Shown piece by piece: positions 9,401 to 17,990 of a stretch of DNA of 64,000 bases (positions are counted from its first letter, which is position 1; the number at the start of each line of letters is the position of its first letter). The DNA is from an uncultured Saprospiraceae bacterium (GTDB taxonomy: Bacteria > Bacteroidota > Bacteroidia > Chitinophagales > Saprospiraceae). Below the pieces are notes generated by a model that saw nothing but the letters and a program-made list of their open reading frames with translations, was not told the origin of the DNA and ran no database searches. The DNA lies in contig CAKZVK010000005.1 of NCBI GenBank assembly GCA_937921825.1, forward strand, positions 1-64,000. The letters are read 5' to 3'. A program made the translations under genes and the position numbers.

Positions 9401-12400
9401 GAATTTTACTTTTAGTGCTGATGATGGTTGTCAGAAGACACTGTTTGATGTTTTTACTGCTCCAGAGAACTGTTGTAACATTGTCCTAGAGTTAGGAGAT
9501 CAAGATAAATGCGTCGGTGAGAGTGCTGTACTTTTTGCGGGTAATGAAGGTGAAAGTTATGAGTGGTTCTTAGACGAAGAACGAGTTACCGAAAGCTCTA
9601 ATACTTACTTCGCCGATGAAGCGGGTATATACACAGTCATCGTTACTGATGCTGGTGGATGCTCTAAATCAGATCAGACCTCTGTGTCATTTAGTACTCC
9701 GCCTAATGTAGAGATTACAACACCTGATTCTACAGGATGTACGGGTACTCCTATCAGGATTAATTCTGTAGCTACTAACTGGGATTCTATCTCATGGCTA
9801 ATAAATGGCTTTGTGGAACCCTCATTCGAAAATGATCGTAACGTGAATGCTTTCAAGACTGGACAATATGAGATGCAAGTATTCAAAGGGGGCTGTAGCA
9901 GATCTGATTTTGTATTCATGGACTTCCTAGAAAGTACTCCTTTCAGCCTAGGTGAAGATGTAGAAGAATGTGCAGGTAATCCATTGATCTTGGATACTCA
10001 AGAACCAAACCTGGACTACACATGGAAAAAGTTATTTACAACACCAGGTGATCAACCAAGTACCTCTAGTACGCTGCAGGTGACAGAGAGTGGGTCATAT
10101 GTGGCCTTTGGAACCAATGATCTTGGTTGTACACATACCGATACAATAAGAGTAACCTATGAAGAACTAGACCCTAATGACATTGATCTAGGAGAGGATC
10201 TAGAAGACTGTGAAGGAGATTTCTTCTTACTTAGAATTCAAACCTCACCAGTAAACTGGTATAGAGATGGAGAGCTCCTAGGACAAACAGGTAGGACTCT
10301 TAATAATCTACAAAATGGACAGTATGTAGTGGAGCAATATATCAATGATGATTGTTTCATCAGAGATACTATCAATGTTCAGATCAACGAAAATCCTCCT
10401 GTTGAGTTGGGACCAAACATGTCCTTCTGTACAGGAGAAGAAATAGATACTTGTGTCGTTGCTGGTCAAGATTTTGTGTATCAGTATCAGTGGGCTTTAG
10501 ATGGCAATTCTCTAGGTAATAACAGAGGGAAGCAAGCCATAACGGAGACTGGTGAATATAGAGTCATAGTTACCGACAGAGATACAAGATGCTGGACCGC
10601 GGATAGAATAACTGTAGAATTCACGGATAATCCAACCCTTGAAATACTAAGTGCTCCAGCCTCAATCTGTGATGGGGGCTCTGGAATGATCATAGCCAAT
10701 TCTAGTGCAGCTGGAATAGCTTGGTATCTCGATGGTGAATTGACCGGCTTTTCAGAATCAACGATCGAAATTTCTAAGCCAGGAACCTACAGAGCCGTTG
10801 TGGCAGAAGGTCAAAGCTGCGAAGTATCTGATGAAATAGTTGTAGACGAAATTGAGCTACCAGAAATTGACCTGCCAGAATCAATAGATGCTTGTGAGGG
10901 AGATGTTCTAGAAATAGATGCAGGTAACCCTAACTATCTATACAATTGGTACAATATTGATAATCCTGGTATAATCCTTTCTTTCCTGAATGTGCTGACA
11001 GTAGAGAATAGAGGAGCATATATAGTCGAAGCAGACAACGGTATTTGCACTATAATGGATACTGTACTTGTAAACTTTACTGAATCTTCTTTCGTCATAC
11101 TACCAGATGATGCCTCATTCTGCATAGGAGCCACAGAAACAATTATGGTCAATACAAATGCCTCGATCATTAAGTGGTACAATGGAAATCAAGCACTTAC
11201 TGAAACGGGTACTAGTCTAGAGATAACAGAATCTGGAACATACATAGCTGTGGCTCAAGAAGGTCAAGATTGTGAATCAAGAGATTCTATGATGGTCACC
11301 TTTATATCAGGTGCCATGGGATCTATAGAGGATGTAGAAGTATGTGAAGGCGAGGAGGCAACTTTTGTGGCTGGCGCTGATGGAGAATTTGCTTACTCAT
11401 GGTTTGTTAACGGTATGCCTTTTTCTAATAGTGGTGGTACTTTAGTCCTAAGTGCCTCAGATATTCAAGGTCTCAATGCTGAAGTCAGTGTTACTATTCA
11501 GAGTATTGGAGCAGATTGTAGTATAAATGCAACAGCTAGTTTGTCCTTCATTCCAGGTGCTCAAGTAGAGCTAGAATCTGTAGGACCTTATTGTGAAGGG
11601 ACACCTGCAGAAATTACAAGCGTAGGAAATACCAATACCCTGACATGGTTCCGTAATGGAGTTATGATAGATGAGACAGATACTACGATCGAAGTGACAA
11701 GTAATGGTACTTATTTAGCTATTGCTGGTGATGGTGAATGTATACAAAGAGATAGTGTAAGAATTAGATTCAATGAAGTGCCAGAGATATTTATAAAAGA
11801 TCAATCTCCATGTCTTGGGGAGTCCGCTTCTTTTGTAGCAGGTGCTGATGGTGCTTATGAATATCAGTGGTTCTTTAATAATAATCTCCAAGCGACTACT
11901 GGTGGTAGTCTTACGCTTACCACTCCAGGTGATGTAAGAGTGATAGCAACTGGTGATGGAGGTTGTACAACAGAAATAGAAGCAGAGTTAGAGTTTTTGA
12001 CTACACCTCAGTTCAGGATTATTGCTAACCAAACAGATGATGTCTGTCTAGGATCAGAAGGAAGAGTGAGATCTGCAGCACCTGGAGTCAATGCCATAAG
12101 ATGGTTCTTAAATGGTGTAGAACTGGATCAGACGGGTTCTGATGTATTCGTTACAGAAAATGGTACTCTAGTGGGTATCGCAGGTAATGGAGATTGTGAG
12201 GTTTCTGATGAAACAGAAATCATGATGTTAGATTCTCCTGACATTTCTATTTCAGACCAATCGAAGTGTCAATCAGAGACAGCAACCTTCACAGCTGGAG
12301 CAGATGGTGCATTTATATATGCATGGTTTATAGACGGAGTACTTCAGGCTAATACCTCAGGTTCATTTTCAGTTACCGCTGACGATATTGACGACAGTTC

Positions 12401-15400
12401 TGCACAGATTACTGTGGAGGCGACTTTCTTGAATGATGATTGTTCTAGGGAAGTTACTGCTGAGCTAGAATTTATTGACTCCCCTACAGTGACGATTAAT
12501 CCAGTAGCAGATTTTTGTGATGGAACTCCTACTATGATTACGACTAATACCAATGTATCAGCATTGACCTGGACCTTGAATGGTATGCCTTTCAATCAGA
12601 CAGGTTCTACAATAGAGATTACTACAGCCGGTACCTATGTGGCTACAGCTGGTAGTGGGGCATGCGAAGCGAGAGATGAAATCACTGTAACAGCATCTGA
12701 TTCTCCAGATATAGAAATTAGTTCTCAGTCAGTCTGCCAGGGTGAAGAAGCGACTTTTGTAGCTGGCGCAGATGGTGAGTATAGATACACATGGTATGTA
12801 AATGATGACATCATAGCAAATACTGCAGGATCATTAGTTCTAACTCAAGGAGATATTATGGGAAGTACTGCTGAAGTAAGAGTAGTTGCCTTAAATCTAA
12901 ATGATGATTGTTCTTCAGAATCTACGACTACGGTAGAGTTTATAGATGCCCCTAGCTTGTCTATAATAGAGCCAGATGATTTCTGTGCTGGAACTGAAGG
13001 TGTAATCAGAACAGAAACTGGCAACGTCACTACTCTATCATGGTTTTTAGATGGAATGCCTTACAACCAAGATGGATTAGAAATTACTGTGACACAAGGA
13101 GGAGAATATCTAGCAGTAGCTGGTACAGGACCTTGTGCAGTCAGAGATAGTGTAAGAGTACAGTTTTCAGATTCTCCAGAAGTAGAGTTAGTTGCTCAAT
13201 CTGTATGTCAAGGTGAAGAAGCAACTTTTGTTGCAGGAGCGGATGATGAATTTGAATATAGCTGGTTTATTAACGATCAGCCCTATGCTAATAGTGGAGG
13301 AACTCTGGTACTAACCATATCAGATGTCCCAGCCAGTCCAGCGACAGTGAGAGTCGTCGCAAAGAATAATAATGATGACTGTTCTGGAGAAGCTGAAGCG
13401 ACTGTAGAATTTATATCGTCCCCTACTCTAGAGATTTTACCTCTAGAAAGTTTCTGTAAAGGAACAGTAGGCGTGATAAGAACAAATACTTCTAATGTCA
13501 CAGCGCTTAGTTGGTTTCGAGATGGGGAGCCATTAAGTCTTGATGGATTAGAAATAGAAATTGAAGAGGATGGAGAATATCTAGCCGTAGCTGGCAGTGG
13601 ACCGTGTGCTGTACGAGATAGTGTCATGGTGACCTTTGCAGACTCTCCAGAAATAATGATATCGGATCTTTCCAAATGTGCTGGTGAGGATGCCATCTTT
13701 GAAGCTGGTGATGATGACAGATACAATTACGTTTGGATTTTAGATGGTGTAGAACAGATTAATGATCTAGGGTCGTTTACAGTAAGTTCTACAGAAGTTA
13801 TGAATAACTCAGGAATGGTGAGAGTCATTGCTACTAACCTGACTGATGATTGTTCTACAGAGTCCGAAGCAACTATAGAATTTATTGATACTCCAGAACT
13901 AGCTTTTGCAGATCTTCCAGATTTCTGTAAGGGCACACCTGCTGTAATTGCCACAGAGACAAATGTGAATTCTATCAGATGGTTCTTAGATGGAGTGGAG
14001 CAAGATGAAACAGGAATTAATTTAGAAATTACTCAGGATGGCGAATATCTGGCCATAGCGGGTGACGGTGAATGTGCAGTCCGAGATAGTGTAATGGTGA
14101 CTTTTGCAGACTCTCCACAAATTATGCTAGATGATCAAAGCAAGTGTGAAGGAGAAGATGCCATATTCATGGCTGGCCCAGACGGTGAGTATATCTATGA
14201 ATGGACAATAGATGGGGCTATACAAACGGTTACTACAGGAACCCTTAGCGTTACTGCGGATGATATTGTGGGAACTTCTGCAACTATCGGCGTTACTGCA
14301 AGTAACATGACTGGTAGTAATTGTTCTACGACTTTAGAAGCAAATGTTGAATTTATTGCAACACCTGAACTGACTATAATAGATCCAGGTGTTCTATGTA
14401 ATGGTTCGGAGGTGAGCTTAGTCGCGACGACTAATGTAAGTACACTAACATGGTTTTTAGATGGTGTAGAACAAGACGAGACGGGTATAGAATTAGATAT
14501 AACAGTTGGTGGGGAGTACATTGCCGTTGCAGGAGATGGTGCCTGTGCTATAGAGGCAAGTGTAATGGTGACCTTCGAAGATGCGCCTGAAATAGAGCTC
14601 GCTAGTCAGGTTAAATGTGCTGGAGAGGAAGCTGTATTTGTAGCAGGTCCAGATACCTATACTTATGTATGGACAATTGATGGTGTACCACAAACTGTAA
14701 CAGAAGGAACGCTGACAGTGACTGCAGCTGACTTAATGGGTAATCAGGGAGAGATAGGCGTAACGGCGATGCTAGGAAATAGTGACTGTACAACTGCTCT
14801 TACTGCCAATGTAGAATTTATAGCTAGCCCAGAATTAAGCATAGATACTCCAGAGAGCTATTGTGCTGGTGAGCTAGGCTTTATAGAAACAACGACTAAT
14901 GTCGGCACTCTGATGTGGTTTAGAGATGGTGAACCATTGCAAAATGAAGAGACAGTAATATCTGTATCACAGAATGGCGAATATCTAGCAATAGCAGGAG
15001 ATGGCCCGTGTGCAGTTAGAGATAGTATCGTCTTTGAGTTCAGTGAGTCTCCAGTCTTAACACTAGATGGACCTACTGAAGGATGTGGTGATGAGATCTT
15101 AACTCTAACTTTAGAGAGTGATACAGATGCTCCAGTAGTATGGTCTAGAAATGGAATGGTAATAAATGGTGAGCAGGAGTTAATCTTAGAGGTTACTGCT
15201 GAAGGAACATATACAGCTAGCGTCACAAATGATACTGAATGTACCACCCAAGCAATGCTAGAAGTGACCTATGCCGCACTTGCGACTGCTGATATACCTA
15301 ATTTACCTTCAGGGGTATGTGAAGGAATAGCCTTCGAAGTAGAAGCAGAATCTGATGGCGTTTCTTTTGAGTGGACGGATGTAGCAGGTACAGTCTTGGG

Positions 15401-16943
15401 TACAGGTATCACACAAGAATTTGATAATTCTGGTGATTATATTTTTATAGCTTACAATGATTTAGATTGTCCTACAGAATTTCCATTTACCCTTGAGTTC
15501 AGACCTGCTCCAGATGCTGACTTAGGTGATGATAGGAGATCATGTGAGGGAGAGACAGTAGAACTTTCTGTGCCTGATATGCAAAATGTTACTTACGAGT
15601 GGTTCCTCGATGGAATTCCACTAGCAGAGGATGGAAGTTCTCTAACTGTGGATACAGAAGGGACATATCAGCTTATAGCGACTAATGATATTGATTGTGT
15701 CTCTGAGGACATGATTATAGTAGCATTTATACCAGAACCAAACATTTCTGCAGATACTAATGTAGAATTCTGTGCAGGAAGCAATACAGCGCTGTCTATA
15801 GATACTGATGCTTCTCTTATATCATGGGAATTAAATGGTGTAGAGATAGCTACGAATGTAAGTATCCTAGAAGTCAATGAAGCTGGAGATTACGTTGTCA
15901 CAGTTTCTACTCCAGAAAATTGTATGAGTACAACGACCATCTCAGTAGAGGAAATTTCGATACCTGATATTTCGTTTGCAGATATCGAGTTGTGTCCTGG
16001 AGATGATCCAGCGGGATTAGAGATAATGGGAGATTTTGATACTTACGAATGGTCTGGAGCTGTCTCTGGCAGCAATAGTACTATTTCTATTCCTTATACC
16101 ACAGTGAGTTCGATACAGACTGAAACAGTTAATGTACTTGCCTCTAAGGGCTCTTGTACTTCAACTGCCTCATTCACGGTAACGTACTACCCTCCTGTAG
16201 TCCCTACAGTAGAGAATGATATGATAGACATATGTATAGGTGAGTCAGCGACCTTAGGTGTCGGAGGAGGCTCTAGCTATAGTTGGTCAGACCCTAGTGG
16301 AACCCTTAGTGATACTGATATTGCTAATCCTGTAGCGACACCAACAGAAACGACGACCTATGAAGTGACGATAGCAGATGATTGCCCTAATAATTTTGAG
16401 GTAGTTACTATTACAGTTGTTGTCAATGAATTACCGACTGCAGATGCAGGACCTGATAGGACGACAATCCCTGATGAGTCAATTATTCTAGAGGCTAGTG
16501 GAGGAGATTCCTATAGTTGGGATAATACAGACTTAATCATAGGCTCTTCTACTGTAGCAATGCCAGAGGTTGCCATTTCAGGTGCCACCACTTTTACAGT
16601 TACTGTTACAGATAGCAATGGTTGTTCTGCTACTGATGAGGTCAACGTAGAGATTGTAGATGACCCAGAACTAGTTGTTTCAGTTGTGGATGCATTTTCT
16701 CCTAATGGTGATGGCAAGAATGACTTCTTAGAATTCTCAGGATTAGAGCTATACCCAGAGAATAAACTGACAGTATTCAATAGATGGGGTAATATAGTTT
16801 TTGAAATGCGAGGTTATCAGCTTAATGATGTGAGATGGGATGGAACCCGAAACGGGAAGCCACTACCTGCTGCGACGTATTACTATATTCTAGAATTTGC
16901 TGACTTCAAGGTGAAGAGCAGTGTTTCAATAATCAGAGAATAA
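6417..16943 (+). CDS. Giant secreted metalloprotease with Ig/PKD-like repeats and T9SS type B sorting domain
   Basis: The 3508-residue protein has a signal peptide (1-22), a His/Asp-rich stretch (HDHDHDHSHH, about residues 25-34), a propeptide, and a reprolysin-like (M12B) metallopeptidase domain with HEFGHQFGSPH (His336, His340, His346 as zinc ligands) and a Met-turn LMSYN near 375. After a domain that ends near residue 1030 come about 31 Ig/PKD-like units of 75-95 residues, most with one cysteine near each end and a central W-[FYTS]-x-[DN]-G core. Residues about 1634-2880 form eight A-B two-domain super-repeats. The last ~85 residues (from VVDAFSPNGDGKND) are the gliding-motility/T9SS type B sorting domain. 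The protein is probably exported by T9SS and surface-bound; its substrate is unknown. A PorP/SprF gene follows after 7 bases, the usual partner of type B cargo. Confidence 0.93.
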   Translation: MRRNLFLSLFLILIGFSPIISQTEHDHDHDHSHHAEDASENQNYYKRPLVLDTKYIKAQLDSKKSSVDLPYLSQQVAFHAEEFKFYDGNINPVPGLKTYRLVSVEDNHLQGRMVVGPHGVNLNYIDHGKSYKIFYEHEDGGTSYYEEYGYDYNTSQKIGCSQGLEEGSDKEFIEQKVNLIADTQGLESNMKMQFGNDRRIFRVGLVCTGEYYQRNGGSSSAAKQRMIENIVDISMIFERELNVFLIQASGSPRADYTNGDSDPFEEGGNRVTQSNTEVRRRYNVNQYDVGHTMHSTSSGGSGVAWLAVVCDETRKGGGWSGFAGNTSTQWISLSAHEFGHQFGSPHTFSGDGANCAGNQFPDNNAYEIASGVTLMSYNGICGSEWNISNNTIGDSDDVIYDYFHAGSLEFITNHLNSETARECNRNNWELDANNEPVANANPCDAVYRIPRATPFFIKGEGTDADNDDLTYSWEQYDRASRTTQGNIGNAAASSKTGPLFRCYPPNGNNTRHIPRISDQLSPGAGNDFEVLPRTSRSITMRLVVRDNNPGGTAIDWDDIKISVLNTNFKMLGPTGPGDFALGEDVQVEWEVPSIDDICDKAQIRLSVDGGNSYPVLLKDNVPFSKGFQSVSIPQNIPVGSTIKFQVLCADYECFGFYDTTDGAFTVQAANCNIAESGICDTDFLAVDYRSDELNFGKLGAIGSPTHQYSGGVENVGETMKTTVFNGSRTDCQTLNNNGNAFDIIQITPSKTGRYYFEFSDVNTNTNQLIDVYSIFEKEGFNPSSPCSSFVGSNSVATGSVSYREDHYMRVNLEACKEYYLVSQITMSNAQSIRIKMEGSGDILLAEQEDLNTQLTYIAYDVNLGQITFENSNADFRNLSPGSYHIYSVSYDGVNPSSFIGKRLSDISLGSECAFLSSNYKPIEISSSCAITNLQTSINSGCSSVDNTYSLNVSFGVDLGPTSGTVTINGQDFPLSSGTTNAVLTGLIADGQPLNLNFTFSADDGCQKTLFDVFTAPENCCNIVLELGDQDKCVGESAVLFAGNEGESYEWFLDEERVTESSNTYFADEAGIYTVIVTDAGGCSKSDQTSVSFSTPPNVEITTPDSTGCTGTPIRINSVATNWDSISWLINGFVEPSFENDRNVNAFKTGQYEMQVFKGGCSRSDFVFMDFLESTPFSLGEDVEECAGNPLILDTQEPNLDYTWKKLFTTPGDQPSTSSTLQVTESGSYVAFGTNDLGCTHTDTIRVTYEELDPNDIDLGEDLEDCEGDFFLLRIQTSPVNWYRDGELLGQTGRTLNNLQNGQYVVEQYINDDCFIRDTINVQINENPPVELGPNMSFCTGEEIDTCVVAGQDFVYQYQWALDGNSLGNNRGKQAITETGEYRVIVTDRDTRCWTADRITVEFTDNPTLEILSAPASICDGGSGMIIANSSAAGIAWYLDGELTGFSESTIEISKPGTYRAVVAEGQSCEVSDEIVVDEIELPEIDLPESIDACEGDVLEIDAGNPNYLYNWYNIDNPGIILSFLNVLTVENRGAYIVEADNGICTIMDTVLVNFTESSFVILPDDASFCIGATETIMVNTNASIIKWYNGNQALTETGTSLEITESGTYIAVAQEGQDCESRDSMMVTFISGAMGSIEDVEVCEGEEATFVAGADGEFAYSWFVNGMPFSNSGGTLVLSASDIQGLNAEVSVTIQSIGADCSINATASLSFIPGAQVELESVGPYCEGTPAEITSVGNTNTLTWFRNGVMIDETDTTIEVTSNGTYLAIAGDGECIQRDSVRIRFNEVPEIFIKDQSPCLGESASFVAGADGAYEYQWFFNNNLQATTGGSLTLTTPGDVRVIATGDGGCTTEIEAELEFLTTPQFRIIANQTDDVCLGSEGRVRSAAPGVNAIRWFLNGVELDQTGSDVFVTENGTLVGIAGNGDCEVSDETEIMMLDSPDISISDQSKCQSETATFTAGADGAFIYAWFIDGVLQANTSGSFSVTADDIDDSSAQITVEATFLNDDCSREVTAELEFIDSPTVTINPVADFCDGTPTMITTNTNVSALTWTLNGMPFNQTGSTIEITTAGTYVATAGSGACEARDEITVTASDSPDIEISSQSVCQGEEATFVAGADGEYRYTWYVNDDIIANTAGSLVLTQGDIMGSTAEVRVVALNLNDDCSSESTTTVEFIDAPSLSIIEPDDFCAGTEGVIRTETGNVTTLSWFLDGMPYNQDGLEITVTQGGEYLAVAGTGPCAVRDSVRVQFSDSPEVELVAQSVCQGEEATFVAGADDEFEYSWFINDQPYANSGGTLVLTISDVPASPATVRVVAKNNNDDCSGEAEATVEFISSPTLEILPLESFCKGTVGVIRTNTSNVTALSWFRDGEPLSLDGLEIEIEEDGEYLAVAGSGPCAVRDSVMVTFADSPEIMISDLSKCAGEDAIFEAGDDDRYNYVWILDGVEQINDLGSFTVSSTEVMNNSGMVRVIATNLTDDCSTESEATIEFIDTPELAFADLPDFCKGTPAVIATETNVNSIRWFLDGVEQDETGINLEITQDGEYLAIAGDGECAVRDSVMVTFADSPQIMLDDQSKCEGEDAIFMAGPDGEYIYEWTIDGAIQTVTTGTLSVTADDIVGTSATIGVTASNMTGSNCSTTLEANVEFIATPELTIIDPGVLCNGSEVSLVATTNVSTLTWFLDGVEQDETGIELDITVGGEYIAVAGDGACAIEASVMVTFEDAPEIELASQVKCAGEEAVFVAGPDTYTYVWTIDGVPQTVTEGTLTVTAADLMGNQGEIGVTAMLGNSDCTTALTANVEFIASPELSIDTPESYCAGELGFIETTTNVGTLMWFRDGEPLQNEETVISVSQNGEYLAIAGDGPCAVRDSIVFEFSESPVLTLDGPTEGCGDEILTLTLESDTDAPVVWSRNGMVINGEQELILEVTAEGTYTASVTNDTECTTQAMLEVTYAALATADIPNLPSGVCEGIAFEVEAESDGVSFEWTDVAGTVLGTGITQEFDNSGDYIFIAYNDLDCPTEFPFTLEFRPAPDADLGDDRRSCEGETVELSVPDMQNVTYEWFLDGIPLAEDGSSLTVDTEGTYQLIATNDIDCVSEDMIIVAFIPEPNISADTNVEFCAGSNTALSIDTDASLISWELNGVEIATNVSILEVNEAGDYVVTVSTPENCMSTTTISVEEISIPDISFADIELCPGDDPAGLEIMGDFDTYEWSGAVSGSNSTISIPYTTVSSIQTETVNVLASKGSCTSTASFTVTYYPPVVPTVENDMIDICIGESATLGVGGGSSYSWSDPSGTLSDTDIANPVATPTETTTYEVTIADDCPNNFEVVTITVVVNELPTADAGPDRTTIPDESIILEASGGDSYSWDNTDLIIGSSTVAMPEVAISGATTFTVTVTDSNGCSATDEVNVEIVDDPELVVSVVDAFSPNGDGKNDFLEFSGLELYPENKLTVFNRWGNIVFEMRGYQLNDVRWDGTRNGKPLPAATYYYILEFADFKVKSSVSIIRE
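11315..15060 (+). repeat. Eight tandem A-B Ig-like super-repeats inside the giant protease gene
   Basis: This internal coding repeat consists of eight copies of a pair of domains, about 470 bases (156 residues) per pair. The A unit carries C-x-GE-[ED]-A-x-F-x-AG and ends near DCS followed by VEFI; the B unit carries FC-x-GT, a W-F-x-[DN]-G core, GEYLA[VI]AG-[DS]-G and CAVRDSV. Pairs drift in sequence, with the middle and later pairs most alike. The unit is long and degenerate at DNA level, so I give borders only to about ten bases. Confidence 0.85.
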
Positions 16944-16950
16944 ATTGATC

Positions 16951-17871
16951 ATGAGAAATATTATATACGTATTAGTTTTTGTCTGTTTAGCTGGAATATT
17001 ACATGGTCAGCAAATGACTCAGACGACACCTATTCAGCAACTCCATCATATATGGAATCCTGCCTTTACTGCACCGGGTACTAAGATGGATATGTCAGTC
17101 TATTACAGAAGGCAGTGGTTAGGATTTTCTGGAGCGCCAACTACAGCAGTTGCCTCTGTTACCCGTCCTTTTGTAGATATGAATATGAGTGCCGGTGGAC
17201 AAATTATTGTAGATAGAACAGGTCCTGTTTCTAAGACTGGTGTACAACTTAATTATGCATACAAGCTTAAAGAGTTATTGAATAGAGATGACCAATTGAC
17301 CATAGGTATCAATGGATACTTTCATCAGTATGCTTTTAATGGAGAATCAATTACCATAAGAGACATAGATGATGTCGTACTGACTAACGGTCGACAGACG
17401 AAGTTTATCCCAGCTTTTGGTGTGGGTATGGCTTATTTCTCTAGTACCGAGGATTATGATGGTGAGAATATCTTTTATGCAGGCTTTTCTGCTTTGCAAG
17501 TCTTAGCAAATGACCTATTACTAGATGAAGGGAATGCAAAAAGAGAGAGGCACTTCTTTGTGAATATGGGTACAAAGCTATTTGGTTATAATCACTACCT
17601 AGAGCCTTCATTTCAGGTCAATTATGTCAATCCTGAAATCATTAACTATATGTTAGGTCTAAAGTTTGAGATGGAAGAGTCATTCTGGGCTGGACTATCT
17701 TACTCCAGTGTTAGTGATGTCGCTATAAATGGAGGCGTAATCCTAAATGAAATAGCTGGTCGATATACAGAGCTCAAGATAGGTGCCTTAGCAACTATTA
17801 ATGGAGGTTCTATAATGAGTGCAGGAGCTAGTTTTGAGTTTTTTGCGTCATATACTCTAGATCTAGATTAG
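16951..17871 (+). CDS. PorP/SprF family type IX secretion outer-membrane protein
   Basis: The 306-residue protein has a signal peptide ending at HGQ and the PorP/SprF hallmark segment: LHHIWNPAFTA early, then YYRRQWLGFSGAP. In Flavobacterium, SprF is needed to secrete the type B adhesin SprB, and PorP/SprF genes sit directly after their cargo. Here the gene follows the giant type B protease by 7 bases, so a dedicated role in its export or anchoring is likely. A TTG at 16945 would add two residues; I choose the ATG at 16951 because it begins the basic signal-peptide n-region. Confidence 0.9.
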   Translation: MRNIIYVLVFVCLAGILHGQQMTQTTPIQQLHHIWNPAFTAPGTKMDMSVYYRRQWLGFSGAPTTAVASVTRPFVDMNMSAGGQIIVDRTGPVSKTGVQLNYAYKLKELLNRDDQLTIGINGYFHQYAFNGESITIRDIDDVVLTNGRQTKFIPAFGVGMAYFSSTEDYDGENIFYAGFSALQVLANDLLLDEGNAKRERHFFVNMGTKLFGYNHYLEPSFQVNYVNPEIINYMLGLKFEMEESFWAGLSYSSVSDVAINGGVILNEIAGRYTELKIGALATINGGSIMSAGASFEFFASYTLDLD

Positions 17872-17990
17872 ATATTATAAGAACTAGTCAAAAGATTGTA
17901 GAAATTAGTCTATCGAATAGATACGCTAATCAGTTTTATAAGGAACTTAACAGTTTGTCTTTACTATCTTTACAACACTAAAATAGAAGA

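Noticed and set aside
11315-15060. CRISPR-like array
   Set aside because: The periodicity is about 470 bases and lies in one continuous reading frame; no short direct repeats with unique spacers are present.
12344-15247. Repeated opposite-strand frames inside the giant protease gene
   Set aside because: They mirror the Ig-like repeats and are rich in Ser/Val/Thr by complement of the real frame; not independent genes.
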